Assembly (NCBI RefSeq): GCF_019800665.1
Contig: NZ_JAHVKO010000001.1
Location: 868,001 to 932,000, forward strand
From: Microbulbifer agarilyticus
GTDB taxonomy: Bacteria; Pseudomonadota; Gammaproteobacteria; Pseudomonadales; Cellvibrionaceae
Direction: 5' to 3'
Length of the DNA stretch: 64,000 nucleotides
The notes beneath the pieces were generated by a model. That model was not told the DNA's origin and made no database searches. It worked only from the letters and a program-made list of their open reading frames with translations. Positions 36,791 to 45,848 of the stretch are shown piece by piece (positions within the stretch are counted from its first letter, which is position 1; each line of letters starts with the position of its first letter). Position numbers and translations under genes: made by a program.

Positions 36791-37233
36791 GATGCGCTCC
36801 CGTTCTCTGCGAGTCGTCGCTTAACACCGCGTATAACGCTACCGAGCAGCGGCACATGCTCATACACCATGCCACCGAGATCGTAGACATCCTCATGGCT
36901 CACGACTCGATCATTGGCTTCATCGATTTTCACCAGGCTCGCGCCGCGTAATTCCAGCAACTTCCCACCACCAAGGCGTGGATGGCGAAAATACATCGTC
37001 CACCACAAAGTGCCCTTACCCTGCTGTTGCGCAGCGAAATCGAACTGAAATCGGCATTCCTGCAGGTTTTGTGACACTCCGGCAAAATATTTCTGCATAG
37101 CCTCCAGCCCGCGCACCTCATGCACCGGATCCTTAAACACGACATCCTGCGCATACACGCTGGCGATCGCGGCCGGGTCAGCGGCCAAAAAGTCTGAGTA
37201 CAGCGATTTGAGACGCTCGATTGCGGCTGTCAT
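36787..37233 (-). CDS. NTF2-like (SnoaL-type) small protein, first gene of the operon
   Basis: A 148-residue protein with the NTF2/SnoaL cone fold pattern: FLAADPAAIASVYAQDVVFKDPVHEVRGLEAMQKYF (first part conserved), then LWWTMYFRHPRLGGGKLLELRGASLVKI and HEDVYDLGG. Such proteins bind or isomerise small hydrophobic molecules. As the first gene of the operon it lies about 45 bases behind a putative ECF promoter and overlaps the SDR start by four bases. Related NTF2-like genes recur in ChrR-controlled operons. Confidence 0.88.
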   Translation of the reverse strand: MTAAIERLKSLYSDFLAADPAAIASVYAQDVVFKDPVHEVRGLEAMQKYFAGVSQNLQECRFQFDFAAQQQGKGTLWWTMYFRHPRLGGGKLLELRGASLVKIDEANDRVVSHEDVYDLGGMVYEHVPLLGSVIRGVKRRLAENGSAS

Positions 37234-37284
37234 TTTCGCCTTCCTTCTGAGTCAAATTACGTCATGAACAATTAGCTTCATCTA

Positions 37285-37312
37285 TTTACGCGTCTTTCTA
37301 CGGTTCGGATTA
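37285..37312 (-). promoter_or_regulatory. Putative ECF promoter of the fatty-acid operon
   Basis: Read on the minus strand, TAATCC (37307-37312), a 16-base spacer and CGTAAA (37285-37290) precede the NTF2-like gene. The same arrangement, TGATCC-N16-CGTAGA, faces the sigma factor gene on the other side of the gap. RpoE/ChrR-type promoters are known for a TGATC-like -35 and a GTA-containing -10. The match is by eye and no start site is known. Confidence 0.6.
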
Positions 37313-37375
37313 CCGCACAACAGTCCGTGATTGGCACAGATAGCCTCTTAATTGGCAGAAAATCCTTCTTTTTGG

Positions 37376-37403
37376 TGATCCAGAGCGGGACCGGCAGCGT
37401 AGA
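37376..37403 (+). promoter_or_regulatory. Putative autoregulatory ECF promoter of the sigma/chrR operon
   Basis: TGATCC (37376-37381), 16 bases, then CGTAGA (37398-37403), about 30 bases before the sigma factor start. It mirrors the promoter-like sequence for the divergent operon, as expected if the sigma factor transcribes its own gene and the lipid genes. Confidence 0.65.
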
Positions 37404-37433
37404 AAGGCCGAGGAAACTGCTATTTCGCAGAAT

Positions 37434-38075
37434 ATGGAGTCAGGTTTCGCTATCATGGCCGTGAACTACATCAACCGGGGGAGTGCCGCTAAAGTGCAGG
37501 CATCTGAGAAAACCAGAGACGACGAATGGAGCAATTTGCTGGTTCGCGTCGGTCGTGACCGTGACCGAGTCTCGTTTGAGCAGCTGTTCAGCCACTTTGC
37601 TCCCCTGATTCGAGGCTTTCAGTTCAGCCGCGGCGGGCAGAGCTCTGCCCCTGAAGCAGCTGACGAACTGATCCAGGAAGTAATGTTCCGGGTCTGGACA
37701 AAGGCACCCACGTTTAATCCGGAAAAGGCCTCTGCCAGCACCTGGGTGTTCACGATCATGCGCAACTGCCGCATTGATGCACTGAGACGCAACAGCCGGC
37801 AGCCGGTGACCGACGAAAGCCTGAGCGTTGAAGACATCTGGGACGATAGTCAGGACGAGCAGCCTCTGGTGTTTTTGCAGCAATCGCGCAATCAGAGCGC
37901 GATCGCCCAAGGGCTTCAGAGCTTGCCCCCGGAACAGAGCCATGTGATCGAAAAGGCCTATGTGGAAGGCAAATCCCACAGCGAAATATCAGAAGAGTTG
38001 GGGCTACCCCTTGGCACCGTGAAGTCGCGTGTGCGGTTGGCCCTGAAAAAACTTCAAAGCACACTTGTCAGGTAG
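37434..38075 (+). CDS. rpoE: ECF sigma factor of the RpoE/ChrR (ECF11-like) type
   Basis: A 213-residue ECF sigma factor. Region 2 contains LIQEVMFRVWTKAPTFNPEKASASTWVFTIMRNCRIDALRR (core FRVWTKAPTFNPEKAS), and region 4 contains IAQGLQSLPPEQSHVIEKAYVEGKSHSEISEELGLPLGTVKSRV (core GLPLGTVKSRVRLAL). Fused spacing and the adjacent ChrR gene place it with sigma factors released by singlet oxygen or organic peroxide. A short leader separates it from a putative self-recognised promoter. ATG 37434 is used; ATG 37455 is an alternative because neither has a strong ribosome site. chrR follows after six bases. Confidence 0.92.
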   Translation: MESGFAIMAVNYINRGSAAKVQASEKTRDDEWSNLLVRVGRDRDRVSFEQLFSHFAPLIRGFQFSRGGQSSAPEAADELIQEVMFRVWTKAPTFNPEKASASTWVFTIMRNCRIDALRRNSRQPVTDESLSVEDIWDDSQDEQPLVFLQQSRNQSAIAQGLQSLPPEQSHVIEKAYVEGKSHSEISEELGLPLGTVKSRVRLALKKLQSTLVR

Positions 38076-38081
38076 GGCACC

Positions 38082-38783
38082 ATGATTCATTACCATCCCG
38101 ACAACAACATGCTGCTTGAGTACGCCAGCGGCAGTCTAAGCTGGGCACAAAGCCTGGCGGTTTCGGCGCATATTCATTTTTGCCCGCAATGTGCGGCGCA
38201 AATGAAAATGCTCAATAACGTTGGCGGTAACCTGCTCTCAGCATCCGCACCCGTCGCGTCCGTGGAACGTGAAGATAGCGCGATCTTTGGTGATCTTATG
38301 CAGCGCATCGAAGCGCGCGAGAACGAAGAGCATGAGGAGCCAGCGGCACCTGCCAAAGCCGTCAGAGAGCGCACCTCTCGGGACCCGGCTTTCTCTGCGG
38401 TACCGCCAGTGGTCAAGAAGTTGCTGGCCCAGAACCCGGTTCTCAAATGGCGCCGACTCTCCAAAGGCCTGAAGGAAGCCCGCCTGAAAACCGGTCAGAA
38501 CGAACTGGAAGTAGCGTTTCATCGCATTGCTCCCGGCAGCAAGGTGGCGGAGCATGACCACCGCGGCAAGGAAATCACCCTGGTTCTGTACGGTAGTTTT
38601 TCTGACGGCGAAGGCGTGTACTCCACAGGCGATTTCCTGGTGCGCGAGCCTGGCCAAGTGCACCGCCCAACCGCGACCCAAGATCAGGAGTGCCTGTGTC
38701 TGTCGGTTGTCGAAGCCCCGGTTGCGCTGACCGGACTTCTGGGCAGGATGATGAATCCATTCCTGTCGCTGAAGCCCCAATAA
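38082..38783 (+). CDS. chrR: ChrR-type zinc anti-sigma factor with C-terminal cupin
   Basis: A 233-residue protein in two domains. The N-terminal zinc anti-sigma domain has H5, H30, C34 and C37 in the order of Rhodobacter ChrR (H6, H31, C35, C38). The cupin domain has H158-x-H160-x3-E164 and H194, with the same internal spacing as the known H141/H143/E147/H177 metal site. It should hold the upstream sigma factor inactive until singlet oxygen or a related oxidant triggers release or proteolysis. Immediately downstream of the sigma gene, before a strong terminator. Confidence 0.95.
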   Translation: MIHYHPDNNMLLEYASGSLSWAQSLAVSAHIHFCPQCAAQMKMLNNVGGNLLSASAPVASVEREDSAIFGDLMQRIEARENEEHEEPAAPAKAVRERTSRDPAFSAVPPVVKKLLAQNPVLKWRRLSKGLKEARLKTGQNELEVAFHRIAPGSKVAEHDHRGKEITLVLYGSFSDGEGVYSTGDFLVREPGQVHRPTATQDQECLCLSVVEAPVALTGLLGRMMNPFLSLKPQ

Positions 38784-38810
38784 ACAACAGGCACACCAGG
38801 CAGACTTTAC

Positions 38811-38848
38811 AACGCAAAACGCCCGGCTAATGCCGGGCGTTTTGCGTT
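38811..38848 (+). terminator. Strong bidirectional terminator
   Basis: A perfect 17-bp stem (AACGCAAAACGCCCGGC, loop TAAT, and its complement) lies between chrR and the opposing oxidoreductase gene, 16 bases from the latter's stop. T-runs occur within the right arm on both strands. Confidence 0.93.
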
Positions 38849-38864
38849 AAACATACTGAATTGA

Positions 38865-41800
38865 TCAGCGCTCAGATGTAAGCATACCGGGCGCGCGCAA
38901 ACCGGCTTTGCCCGCGCTGAAGTGTGATTTCAGCTTGCGCCAACGCTCATTGATTTGATCCATCTTCTGGGCCCGCACATGGCCGTAGCCGCGCACATCT
39001 TGTGGCAGTGAAATCAACTCCTGCGCCTGATCGACATTAGCCACCGACAGGTTTCCAGCGACGGCGAGCACGGTATCGTGGACTTCTCGCGCCCAGCGGC
39101 GCTCGCCGCGACGCTCCGCGGTATAGCCAAATATATCCAGCATCGTACCGCGCAGGACTTTACCCTTGGCCAATAGTGGCAGCACACGGGTCATCCATGA
39201 ACCCAGGGCAATCTTGCGAATCCGCCCGCTTGAATCAGGTCGCGCAAGTAGTGGCGGCGCCATCAGGAACTTCAGCTTGTAATCGCCACTAAATGTATTT
39301 TCGAGCTGCTGTTTGAAAGTGTCGCTGCTATAGAGGCGGGCCACTTCATATTCATCTTTGTAGGCCATGGCCTTGTACAGGCTCTGCGCGGCGGCTTCGG
39401 TAACCGGGAAACCGCTGCCCCCCATGCGTGACTCCGCGCTACGCAGCGCTTCGATTGCGGAGGAATACTTGCGAGCGTAAGCCGCGTTTTGGTATTCGGC
39501 CAACTCCGCCGCCAGACGAGCCACCAGCTGCTGGGTGGTTTCCATTGGCTCCACGACTTTCACTGCCTGCTCTGGCACCAACAGCTGCTCAATCGCCGCC
39601 GGGTTTTCTGCGAGCAAGCGACCAGCGCGGAAAGCGCGAAGATTGTTCTCCACCGCCACGCCATTCAGCGTCACAGCCTGTTCCAGCGCTGCGCGGCCAA
39701 CAGGCAACAAACCTTTCTGGCAGGCGTAACCCAGCATCATCAGGTTCGCAGCAACCGCGTCGCCAAACAGCGCTTCGGCGTAGCGGTTCGCATCAAAGGC
39801 AAAGTATTCGCCCGCAGCAGAGCGAATACTGTCGGTGGTGGCATCGGCCGGGAAAGCCAGTTCATTGTTACGTACGAACGCCGCCACCGGAACTTCCGCA
39901 GTATTCACCAGCGCTTTGATTGAACCGTTAGCAAACTTGGTGCGCTGCCCAGCGGCAGTGACCATGTCACAGCCCAACAACAGGTCGGCGGCACCATCGC
40001 GAATTCGCGCGGTGGTAATTTCTTCCGGCGCACCCGCAACTTTTACATGCGCCACAACAGCGCCGTTTTTCTGCGAGAGCCCGGTAAAGTAAAGGGTGGT
40101 ACTGCCCTTATCTTCAAGATGTGCCGCCATTCCGAGCAGCGCGGCTACGGTAAGCACCCCACTGCCGCCGATACCGGCAACCAGGATGTTCAGCGGCTGC
40201 GCCAGTTTCGGCGCAGGTGCGGCTTGCAGGTTTGCACTGGCCGCGTCGATCGCTTCAGCCAGCGCGGTCAACTCGGGCTTCTTAAGCTCACCGCCTTCGA
40301 CGCTGACAAAGCTTGGGCAAAAGCCGTCCGCGCAGCGCATATCTTTGTTACAGCTCGACTGATTGACCTGGCGCTTGCGTCCAAACGGCGTTTCTAAAGG
40401 CTCTACCGCGATACAGCTGGACTGCACACTGCAGTCACCACAGCCCTCGCACACGCGATGATTGATCAGAAGGCGGCGTGCAGGATCATCCATCTGGCCT
40501 TTTTTGCGCCGACGGCGCTTCTCCGCCGCACATACCTGCTCATAAATAATTGCGGTAACACCGGCGGTTTCACGCAGTATCCGCTGGACCGCGTCGAGTT
40601 CGTCACGGTGAAAGATTTCGAGACCTTCGGGTATCTGATCGTTATGGGTGCGCCAGTGCTGGGGGTTTTCACTGACCAGGCATACGCGCCCTACCCCTTC
40701 TGCCAACAACTGGCGAGAGAGTGTGGGCACCGTAACCTCAGCATCGGTGGGCTGTCCGCCGGTCATCGCAACCGCATCGTTCAGCAATATTTTGTAGGTA
40801 ATATTGATTTTGCTCGCCACCGCCTGACGAATGGCCAGCAGTCCAGAGTGGTTATAGGTACCGTCACCCATATTCTGGAAAATATGCTTGTCGCTGGAGA
40901 AGCGGTGCAGCCCCACCCAGTGCGCACCTTCACCGCCCATATGGGAGTAGGTATCGGTACGCAGCCCCTTGCCGAGGGCCATAATGTGGCAGCCAATTCC
41001 GGCACTACCCGTGCTTCCTTCCGGCAGTTTGGTCGAGGAATTATGTGGGCAACCCGCACAGAAAATCGGCTCACGGGCCAGCAAGCCGCCCACTTTGCAC
41101 GGAGTGGAAGCGCCAATTTTTTCCGCGAGTGGAATCAGTTTTTCGGCCAGTTCGGTATCGGCCAGCCAACGTGTGATTGCCTTCGCCACCTGGTCGGGAC
41201 CAAAGCCCCAGATCGCCGGCAACAGATCGTTGCCTTGCAGATCCTTCTTACCCACCACTTTGGGACGCCGTGCGTCCTCCCAGGCATAAAACAGATTCTT
41301 GATCTGATCTTCTACCAGTGGACGTTTCTCTTCCACCACCAGAATACGTTCCATACCTTCCGCAAATTCACTCATGCCGCGCGGCTCGAGTGGCCAAGTC
41401 ATGGCAATCTTGCGAAGGGAGATTCCCGCATCAAGCAAATCCTGCTCAGTGAGGTTCAATAACTTGAGCGCTTCCAGGAGATCACCGTGGGCTTTACCCA
41501 CGGTGATAATGCCGAAGCGTTTCTTGGGCGCCTCGACCAGATTCTTGTCCAAGCCGTTCGCGTAGGCGAAAGCCTGTGCCGCCGGCAGGCGCTCCTCCAG
41601 CATGCGACGCTCGTATTCCATGCGTTCCGCCGGCCAGTTCAGATGGGGATCATAATTCAGGCCGTGTGCCGGAATGGGGAAACCTTCGGGCGCGCCAAAG
41701 CTGGGGAGAGACGGCACCATAATGGAAGCGCCGGACTCTACCGTCTCGGTAATCGTTTTGAACCCAACCCAAAGGCCGGAAAAACGGGAAAGCGCGATGC

Positions 41801-42389
41801 CCGCAAGCCCGAGCGTGAGGTATTCGTCAATCGTCGCAGGGAACAGCAGCGGCATCATCACCGACTCGAAGATCTGATCGGTGTTGTGGGAGAACATCGA
41901 GGATTCGGCGGTATGATCGTCCCCGCACAGGGCCAGAACACCGCCATGTCGGGAGGTACCTTGAATATTTGCCTGGCGAAATACGTCGGCGCTACGGTCG
42001 ACACCGTGCCCCTTGCCATACCAGAGCGAGAAAACACCGTCACGCGTTGCCTGCTGGCGATAGTGATCCAGCAGCTGAGTGCCCCAGATATTGGTGGCAC
42101 CGAGGTCTTCGTTGATACCTGGCTCGAAGTGGATGTCCCGGCACGCCAGTAGCTTCTTGTGGCGCCACAGGGACTGGTCGTAACCGCCCAGCGGAGACCC
42201 CCGGTAGCCAGAAATGAATCCAGCCGTATTCAGGCCGGCTTGCTCATCCAGGCGCTTCTGCATCAGTGGCAAGCGCACCAGGGCATCAATTCCGGTCAGA
42301 AACACGCGCCCGCTATCGCGGGTAAATGCGGCTTTGAGCGAATATTCGCTGTCAAAACCGAGTTCCAGATCGCTCTCAACCATCGCCAT
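38865..42389 (-). CDS. Fused indolepyruvate:ferredoxin oxidoreductase (IorA-IorB type)
   Basis: A 1174-residue protein decarboxylating aryl- or branched-chain 2-oxoacids to acyl-CoA with ferredoxin reduction. Order: pyrimidine-binding region with YRGSPLGGYDQ near the start, the thiamine diphosphate region GDGTYNHSGLLAIRQAV, an iron-sulfur motif (CEGCGDCSVQSSC), and a gamma domain starting LNILVAGIGGSGVLTVAALLG. The fused aerobic form is common in proteobacteria degrading amino acids. ATG 42389 has AGAAGG upstream; a longer frame to 42443 is unlikely. A divergent Lrp-type gene probably regulates it. Confidence 0.93.
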   Translation of the reverse strand: MAMVESDLELGFDSEYSLKAAFTRDSGRVFLTGIDALVRLPLMQKRLDEQAGLNTAGFISGYRGSPLGGYDQSLWRHKKLLACRDIHFEPGINEDLGATNIWGTQLLDHYRQQATRDGVFSLWYGKGHGVDRSADVFRQANIQGTSRHGGVLALCGDDHTAESSMFSHNTDQIFESVMMPLLFPATIDEYLTLGLAGIALSRFSGLWVGFKTITETVESGASIMVPSLPSFGAPEGFPIPAHGLNYDPHLNWPAERMEYERRMLEERLPAAQAFAYANGLDKNLVEAPKKRFGIITVGKAHGDLLEALKLLNLTEQDLLDAGISLRKIAMTWPLEPRGMSEFAEGMERILVVEEKRPLVEDQIKNLFYAWEDARRPKVVGKKDLQGNDLLPAIWGFGPDQVAKAITRWLADTELAEKLIPLAEKIGASTPCKVGGLLAREPIFCAGCPHNSSTKLPEGSTGSAGIGCHIMALGKGLRTDTYSHMGGEGAHWVGLHRFSSDKHIFQNMGDGTYNHSGLLAIRQAVASKINITYKILLNDAVAMTGGQPTDAEVTVPTLSRQLLAEGVGRVCLVSENPQHWRTHNDQIPEGLEIFHRDELDAVQRILRETAGVTAIIYEQVCAAEKRRRRKKGQMDDPARRLLINHRVCEGCGDCSVQSSCIAVEPLETPFGRKRQVNQSSCNKDMRCADGFCPSFVSVEGGELKKPELTALAEAIDAASANLQAAPAPKLAQPLNILVAGIGGSGVLTVAALLGMAAHLEDKGSTTLYFTGLSQKNGAVVAHVKVAGAPEEITTARIRDGAADLLLGCDMVTAAGQRTKFANGSIKALVNTAEVPVAAFVRNNELAFPADATTDSIRSAAGEYFAFDANRYAEALFGDAVAANLMMLGYACQKGLLPVGRAALEQAVTLNGVAVENNLRAFRAGRLLAENPAAIEQLLVPEQAVKVVEPMETTQQLVARLAAELAEYQNAAYARKYSSAIEALRSAESRMGGSGFPVTEAAAQSLYKAMAYKDEYEVARLYSSDTFKQQLENTFSGDYKLKFLMAPPLLARPDSSGRIRKIALGSWMTRVLPLLAKGKVLRGTMLDIFGYTAERRGERRWAREVHDTVLAVAGNLSVANVDQAQELISLPQDVRGYGHVRAQKMDQINERWRKLKSHFSAGKAGLRAPGMLTSER

Positions 42390-42578
42390 CGTGGGGTACC
42401 TTCTCTCGTACTGTCGGCTACATTGACCGCGACGCAGGCCCAAATTCGGGTCATCTGCGTCGTTTATTGTTTTTCGTAAACTATCACCGGCAGCAGCGGC
42501 AGGTCATACCAAAATCACCAATAAAGCGCGCACAGACGAGCATAAATCACCACATGACATCCATTTTCTGCAATAATT

Positions 42579-42592
42579 GGGTCCTTTGACCC
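42579..42592. promoter_or_regulatory. Inverted repeat in the oxidoreductase-lrp gap, candidate operator
   Basis: GGGTC-CTTT-GACCC lies 24 bases before the Lrp-type start. It is a possible autoregulatory site; evidence is only symmetry and position. Confidence 0.3.
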
Positions 42593-42615
42593 CAGATAAT
42601 CAGTCAGGTACCACA

Positions 42616-43098
42616 ATGGCCTATTTACTGGACGCCATCGATAAGCACATTCTGGAAATTCTCCAGGAAGACGCCACCATCCCAAATATCGAGCTGGCGG
42701 AAAAAGTATGCCTCTCTCCCTCTCCCTGCTCCCGCCGGGTGAAAAACCTGCACGAGCAGGGATTTATCAAGCGCGCAGTCACGCTGCTGGAGCCAGACAA
42801 GGTAGGCCTGCCGGTGAGCGTGTTTATCCAGGTCACTCTGAATCACCAGGTAAAGAAAGAACTGCAGCACTTTGAGTCGACCATTGGCCAATGGCCCGAG
42901 GTCATGGAGTGCTACCTGATGACGGGCGATTTCGATTACCTGCTGCGTGTAGTGGTCCCGAACCTGCACGCCTACCAAGAGTTCCTCGACAAAAAACTGA
43001 CCGAACTCCCGGGCATTGACCACATCAAGAGCAGCTTCTCGCTCAAGCAGGTGCGCTACCGCACCGAGCTACCTCTGGATCAGCTGCTGGAAAAGTAG
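42616..43098 (+). CDS. Lrp/AsnC-family regulator divergent from the indolepyruvate oxidoreductase
   Basis: A 160-residue regulator with helix-turn-helix (LDAIDKHILEILQEDATIPNIELAEKVCLSPSPCSRRVKNL, core LSPSPCSRRVKNLHEQGFI) and RAM domain (MECYLMTGDFDYLLRVVV). The first ATG is 42616; the frame open to 42577 would need a TTG. It is transcribed away from the oxidoreductase gene, the usual layout of Lrp-type activators of amino acid catabolism. A perfect terminator follows. Confidence 0.92.
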   Translation: MAYLLDAIDKHILEILQEDATIPNIELAEKVCLSPSPCSRRVKNLHEQGFIKRAVTLLEPDKVGLPVSVFIQVTLNHQVKKELQHFESTIGQWPEVMECYLMTGDFDYLLRVVVPNLHAYQEFLDKKLTELPGIDHIKSSFSLKQVRYRTELPLDQLLEK

Positions 43099-43157
43099 CG
43101 ACATGGCGATGTAACTAGCCCGCACAAGCCGGCGCATACAGAAGCCAAATCCAAAAC

Positions 43158-43197
43158 AAAAAAAGGCCGCGATGCTCAACACATCGCGGCCTTTTTT
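43158..43197 (+). terminator. Bidirectional terminator
   Basis: A 16-bp stem (core GGCCGCGATG and CATCGCGGCC, seven-base loop CTCAACA) is flanked by A7 and T6, giving a T-run on either strand. It serves both the Lrp gene and the converging M3 peptidase gene. Confidence 0.95.
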
Positions 43198-43216
43198 GAT
43201 CGACGGCAGCTTGGAA

Positions 43217-45433
43217 TTATTCCCCCGCTGCTGCCGTTCCCTCGGATTTCTCGCCAGGCAGCGGGAAACCGCGATCACGCATCAGCGGCTCGATACCCGC
43301 ATCGCGACCACGGAACAGGCGATACGCCTCTGCCGGATCGATCGCGTTGCGCGGCGCAAACAGATACTTCACCAGTTTGGCAGCCACTTCTTTGTCATAG
43401 AAACCACCGTCTGCCTCGGCAAATGCCTCCGACGCATCTGATGTCAGCACGTCGGCCCACATGTAACCGTAGTAACCCGCAGAATAACCTTCACCGGAGA
43501 AAATATGCCCGAAGTGCGGCGTGCGGTGACGCATTACCAGCTCGGAGGGCATTCCCAGCGCATTCAAGGTTTCACGCTCGAACTTGTCCGGATCAATACC
43601 GGTTGGGTCGGTAGTGTGCAGTTTGATATCGACCAGCGCCGAGGCCAGGTACTCGGTAGTCGCAAAGCCCTGGTTGAAGGTCGCCGCCTGCTTGATCTTC
43701 GCTACCAGATCCGCCGGAATGGATTCGCCGGTTTTATAGTGCACCAGATAGTTATCGATGATCGGGTCGGTACTCAACCAACGTTCCAGCAACTGAGACT
43801 GGAACTCGGTGTAATCACGTACACCACCGTTCAGCGTCGGATAGGAAACATTCGAAGCTAGGAAGTGCAGCGCGTGGCCAAACTCGTGGAAGAAAGTCTC
43901 GGCATCGTCCCAACTTACCAATACGGGCTCACCGGGTGCACCCTTGATAAAGTTGGAGTTATTGGATGCAAGGACGGTCTCCTTACCATCAAAAGTGGTG
44001 TGATCGCGATACATGCTCGCCCAGGCACCGGAGCGCTTACCGGAGCGGGCAAACGGATCCAGATACCACAGACCGATGTGCTCACCAGAGGTCTTATCGG
44101 TAACTTCCCAGACTTTCACGTCTTCATGGAATACCGCAACACTGCCCTCTTTCACCGGGGTGAATGTGAAATTAAACAGCTCGCCTGCAACATAGAACAT
44201 ACCTTCACGCAGGTTGTCGAGCTGCAAATACTGCTTTACCTCATCAGAATCGAGATCATATTTGGCCTTCCGAACTTTCTCCGCGTAGAAACGATAATCC
44301 CACGGGGCAATCTTAATATCGGCGTTCTCGGCATTCGCCACCGCCTGCATGTCCGCAACTTCCTCATGGACACGCGCAACCGCTGCGGGCCATACCGCTT
44401 CCATCAGCGCGATCGCACGCAGAGGGGTTTTCGCCATACGGTTCTGCAAACGCCACGCGGCGTAATTATCAAATCCGAGCAAAGCGACGCGCTCATCACG
44501 CAGCTGCAGAATTTCCGCAATGATTGCATTGTTGTCGTGCTCGTCACCGTTGTCGCCACGGCTATAGTAATTGTTCCAAACCTTTTCACGCAGCTCACGA
44601 TTGGTGGAGTACGTCAGGAAAGGATCCATGGAAGAACGGGTATTGGTAATCGCATATTTACCTGACTGGCCTTTCTCAGTAGCCAGGGCTGCAGCTGCCT
44701 TGACGAAAGATTCCGGCAAACCCGCCAGTTGATCTTCGGACAGGAAAAGATCGTAGCCCTCTTCGTCCGCAAGGACATTATTCGCAAAGCTCGTGTGCAG
44801 CTCGGCAAGGCGGTTATTGATTGCCGCGTAGCGCTCTTTAGCTTCACCGCTCAAGGTTGCACCGTTGGTGGCAAACTCGTCATAAGTCAGTTCGACAACG
44901 CGAATTTGCTCGGCGGTGAGGTCCGCATCGTTGCGCGCGTCATACACTGCCTTTACACGCTGGAACAGCTTGTCGTTTTGAATAATTTTGGAGCTAAATG
45001 CCGCGAGCTTCGGCGCCATCTCGGCCTGCACCGCACGGAACTCGGGCGATGACATGTTGCCGCTCCAGATTCCCCAATAGGTAAACACACGGCTCAGTGA
45101 TTTACCGCTGCGCTCCATTTCCGCAATGGTATTTGCAAACGTCGGGGCTTCCGGGTTATTGGCAATCTTATCGATCTCAGCCAGGTTTTCGGCCATGCCG
45201 AACTCGAGCGCCGGCTTCAACGCAGCGATATCCATCGCATCAAACGCAGGTACCCCACCAAAAGGACCAGACCATTCGGCCAACAATACGTTATCGACCG
45301 GCGCAGTTGCGGCTACGGACTCGGACACCTGGTCAGCTGAGGGTGACTTCGCCACCGGTTCGGACTCCTTGCTGCAACCTGCGACTGCAACCATTGCTGC
45401 GGAAATAGATAGGGCGATCAATGTTTGACGCAT
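43217..45433 (-). CDS. M3-family peptidyl-dipeptidase (Dcp-like) lipoprotein
   Basis: A 738-residue zinc metallopeptidase. The N-terminus is a lipoprotein signal (LIALSISAAMVAVAGC) followed by a polar linker, so the enzyme is anchored in the envelope, unlike cytosolic E. coli Dcp. The zinc motif is H516-E-F-G-H520 in FFHEFGHALHFLAS, with the third ligand in the conserved downstream helix. Length beyond the linker fits M3A oligopeptidases (Dcp/OpdA). It probably trims peptides in the periplasm. Marine bacteria of this kind often carry such lipid-anchored peptidases. Confidence 0.93.
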   Translation of the reverse strand: MRQTLIALSISAAMVAVAGCSKESEPVAKSPSADQVSESVAATAPVDNVLLAEWSGPFGGVPAFDAMDIAALKPALEFGMAENLAEIDKIANNPEAPTFANTIAEMERSGKSLSRVFTYWGIWSGNMSSPEFRAVQAEMAPKLAAFSSKIIQNDKLFQRVKAVYDARNDADLTAEQIRVVELTYDEFATNGATLSGEAKERYAAINNRLAELHTSFANNVLADEEGYDLFLSEDQLAGLPESFVKAAAALATEKGQSGKYAITNTRSSMDPFLTYSTNRELREKVWNNYYSRGDNGDEHDNNAIIAEILQLRDERVALLGFDNYAAWRLQNRMAKTPLRAIALMEAVWPAAVARVHEEVADMQAVANAENADIKIAPWDYRFYAEKVRKAKYDLDSDEVKQYLQLDNLREGMFYVAGELFNFTFTPVKEGSVAVFHEDVKVWEVTDKTSGEHIGLWYLDPFARSGKRSGAWASMYRDHTTFDGKETVLASNNSNFIKGAPGEPVLVSWDDAETFFHEFGHALHFLASNVSYPTLNGGVRDYTEFQSQLLERWLSTDPIIDNYLVHYKTGESIPADLVAKIKQAATFNQGFATTEYLASALVDIKLHTTDPTGIDPDKFERETLNALGMPSELVMRHRTPHFGHIFSGEGYSAGYYGYMWADVLTSDASEAFAEADGGFYDKEVAAKLVKYLFAPRNAIDPAEAYRLFRGRDAGIEPLMRDRGFPLPGEKSEGTAAAGE

Positions 45434-45848
45434 CGAAAAACGGACCTCGTTATAGTTACTATTTTGGATATCGGACTAATGTTCTCGTCATCACCCAAGT
45501 CTACCCCCCTGCAATAGAAGCATCTAGGATTCGACCATAAAGCCACAACTATTCACGTCAAAATACGACTATAGGAGCACTATCCTCTGCTCTTGACTAA
45601 CATATCGGACATTTCTGTGGATCAAAACTGAACACCTCAATTGATAACGACTTATTACGTGCATTCTTTTTACCTGCGAAAACGATAGAACTGAACCGTA
45701 AACAACGAGTAACAGCTCATTAGAGGCACGAAATAAAGGCGCAGAATAGAAATACAGAATAGAGATGCGGGATGAGCGGGTCACAGGAAGTGACCCGCCG
45801 CAAGAAAGGTAGCTGCCGAAGAGCGGCTATTTAGCTAGAAGGCTGCGT
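45434..45848. other. 415-base gap without recognised genes
   Basis: AT-rich sequence upstream of the M3 peptidase gene and downstream of the GST gene. A 71-codon minus-strand frame (45569-45784) has no ribosome site or family features. It should contain the promoter of the peptidase gene. Confidence 0.5.

Noticed and set aside
37234..37433. Ordinary sigma70 promoter for the ECF operon
   Set aside because: No TTGACA/TATAAT pair with correct spacing; the mirrored ECF-like elements fit better.
40458..41462. 334-codon open frame antisense to the indolepyruvate oxidoreductase gene
   Set aside because: Mirror of conserved thiamine-enzyme codons; no start signal.
43865..44665. 266-codon open frame antisense to the M3 peptidase gene
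   Set aside because: Sense gene has the zinc motif and conserved length; the antisense frame has no coding features.
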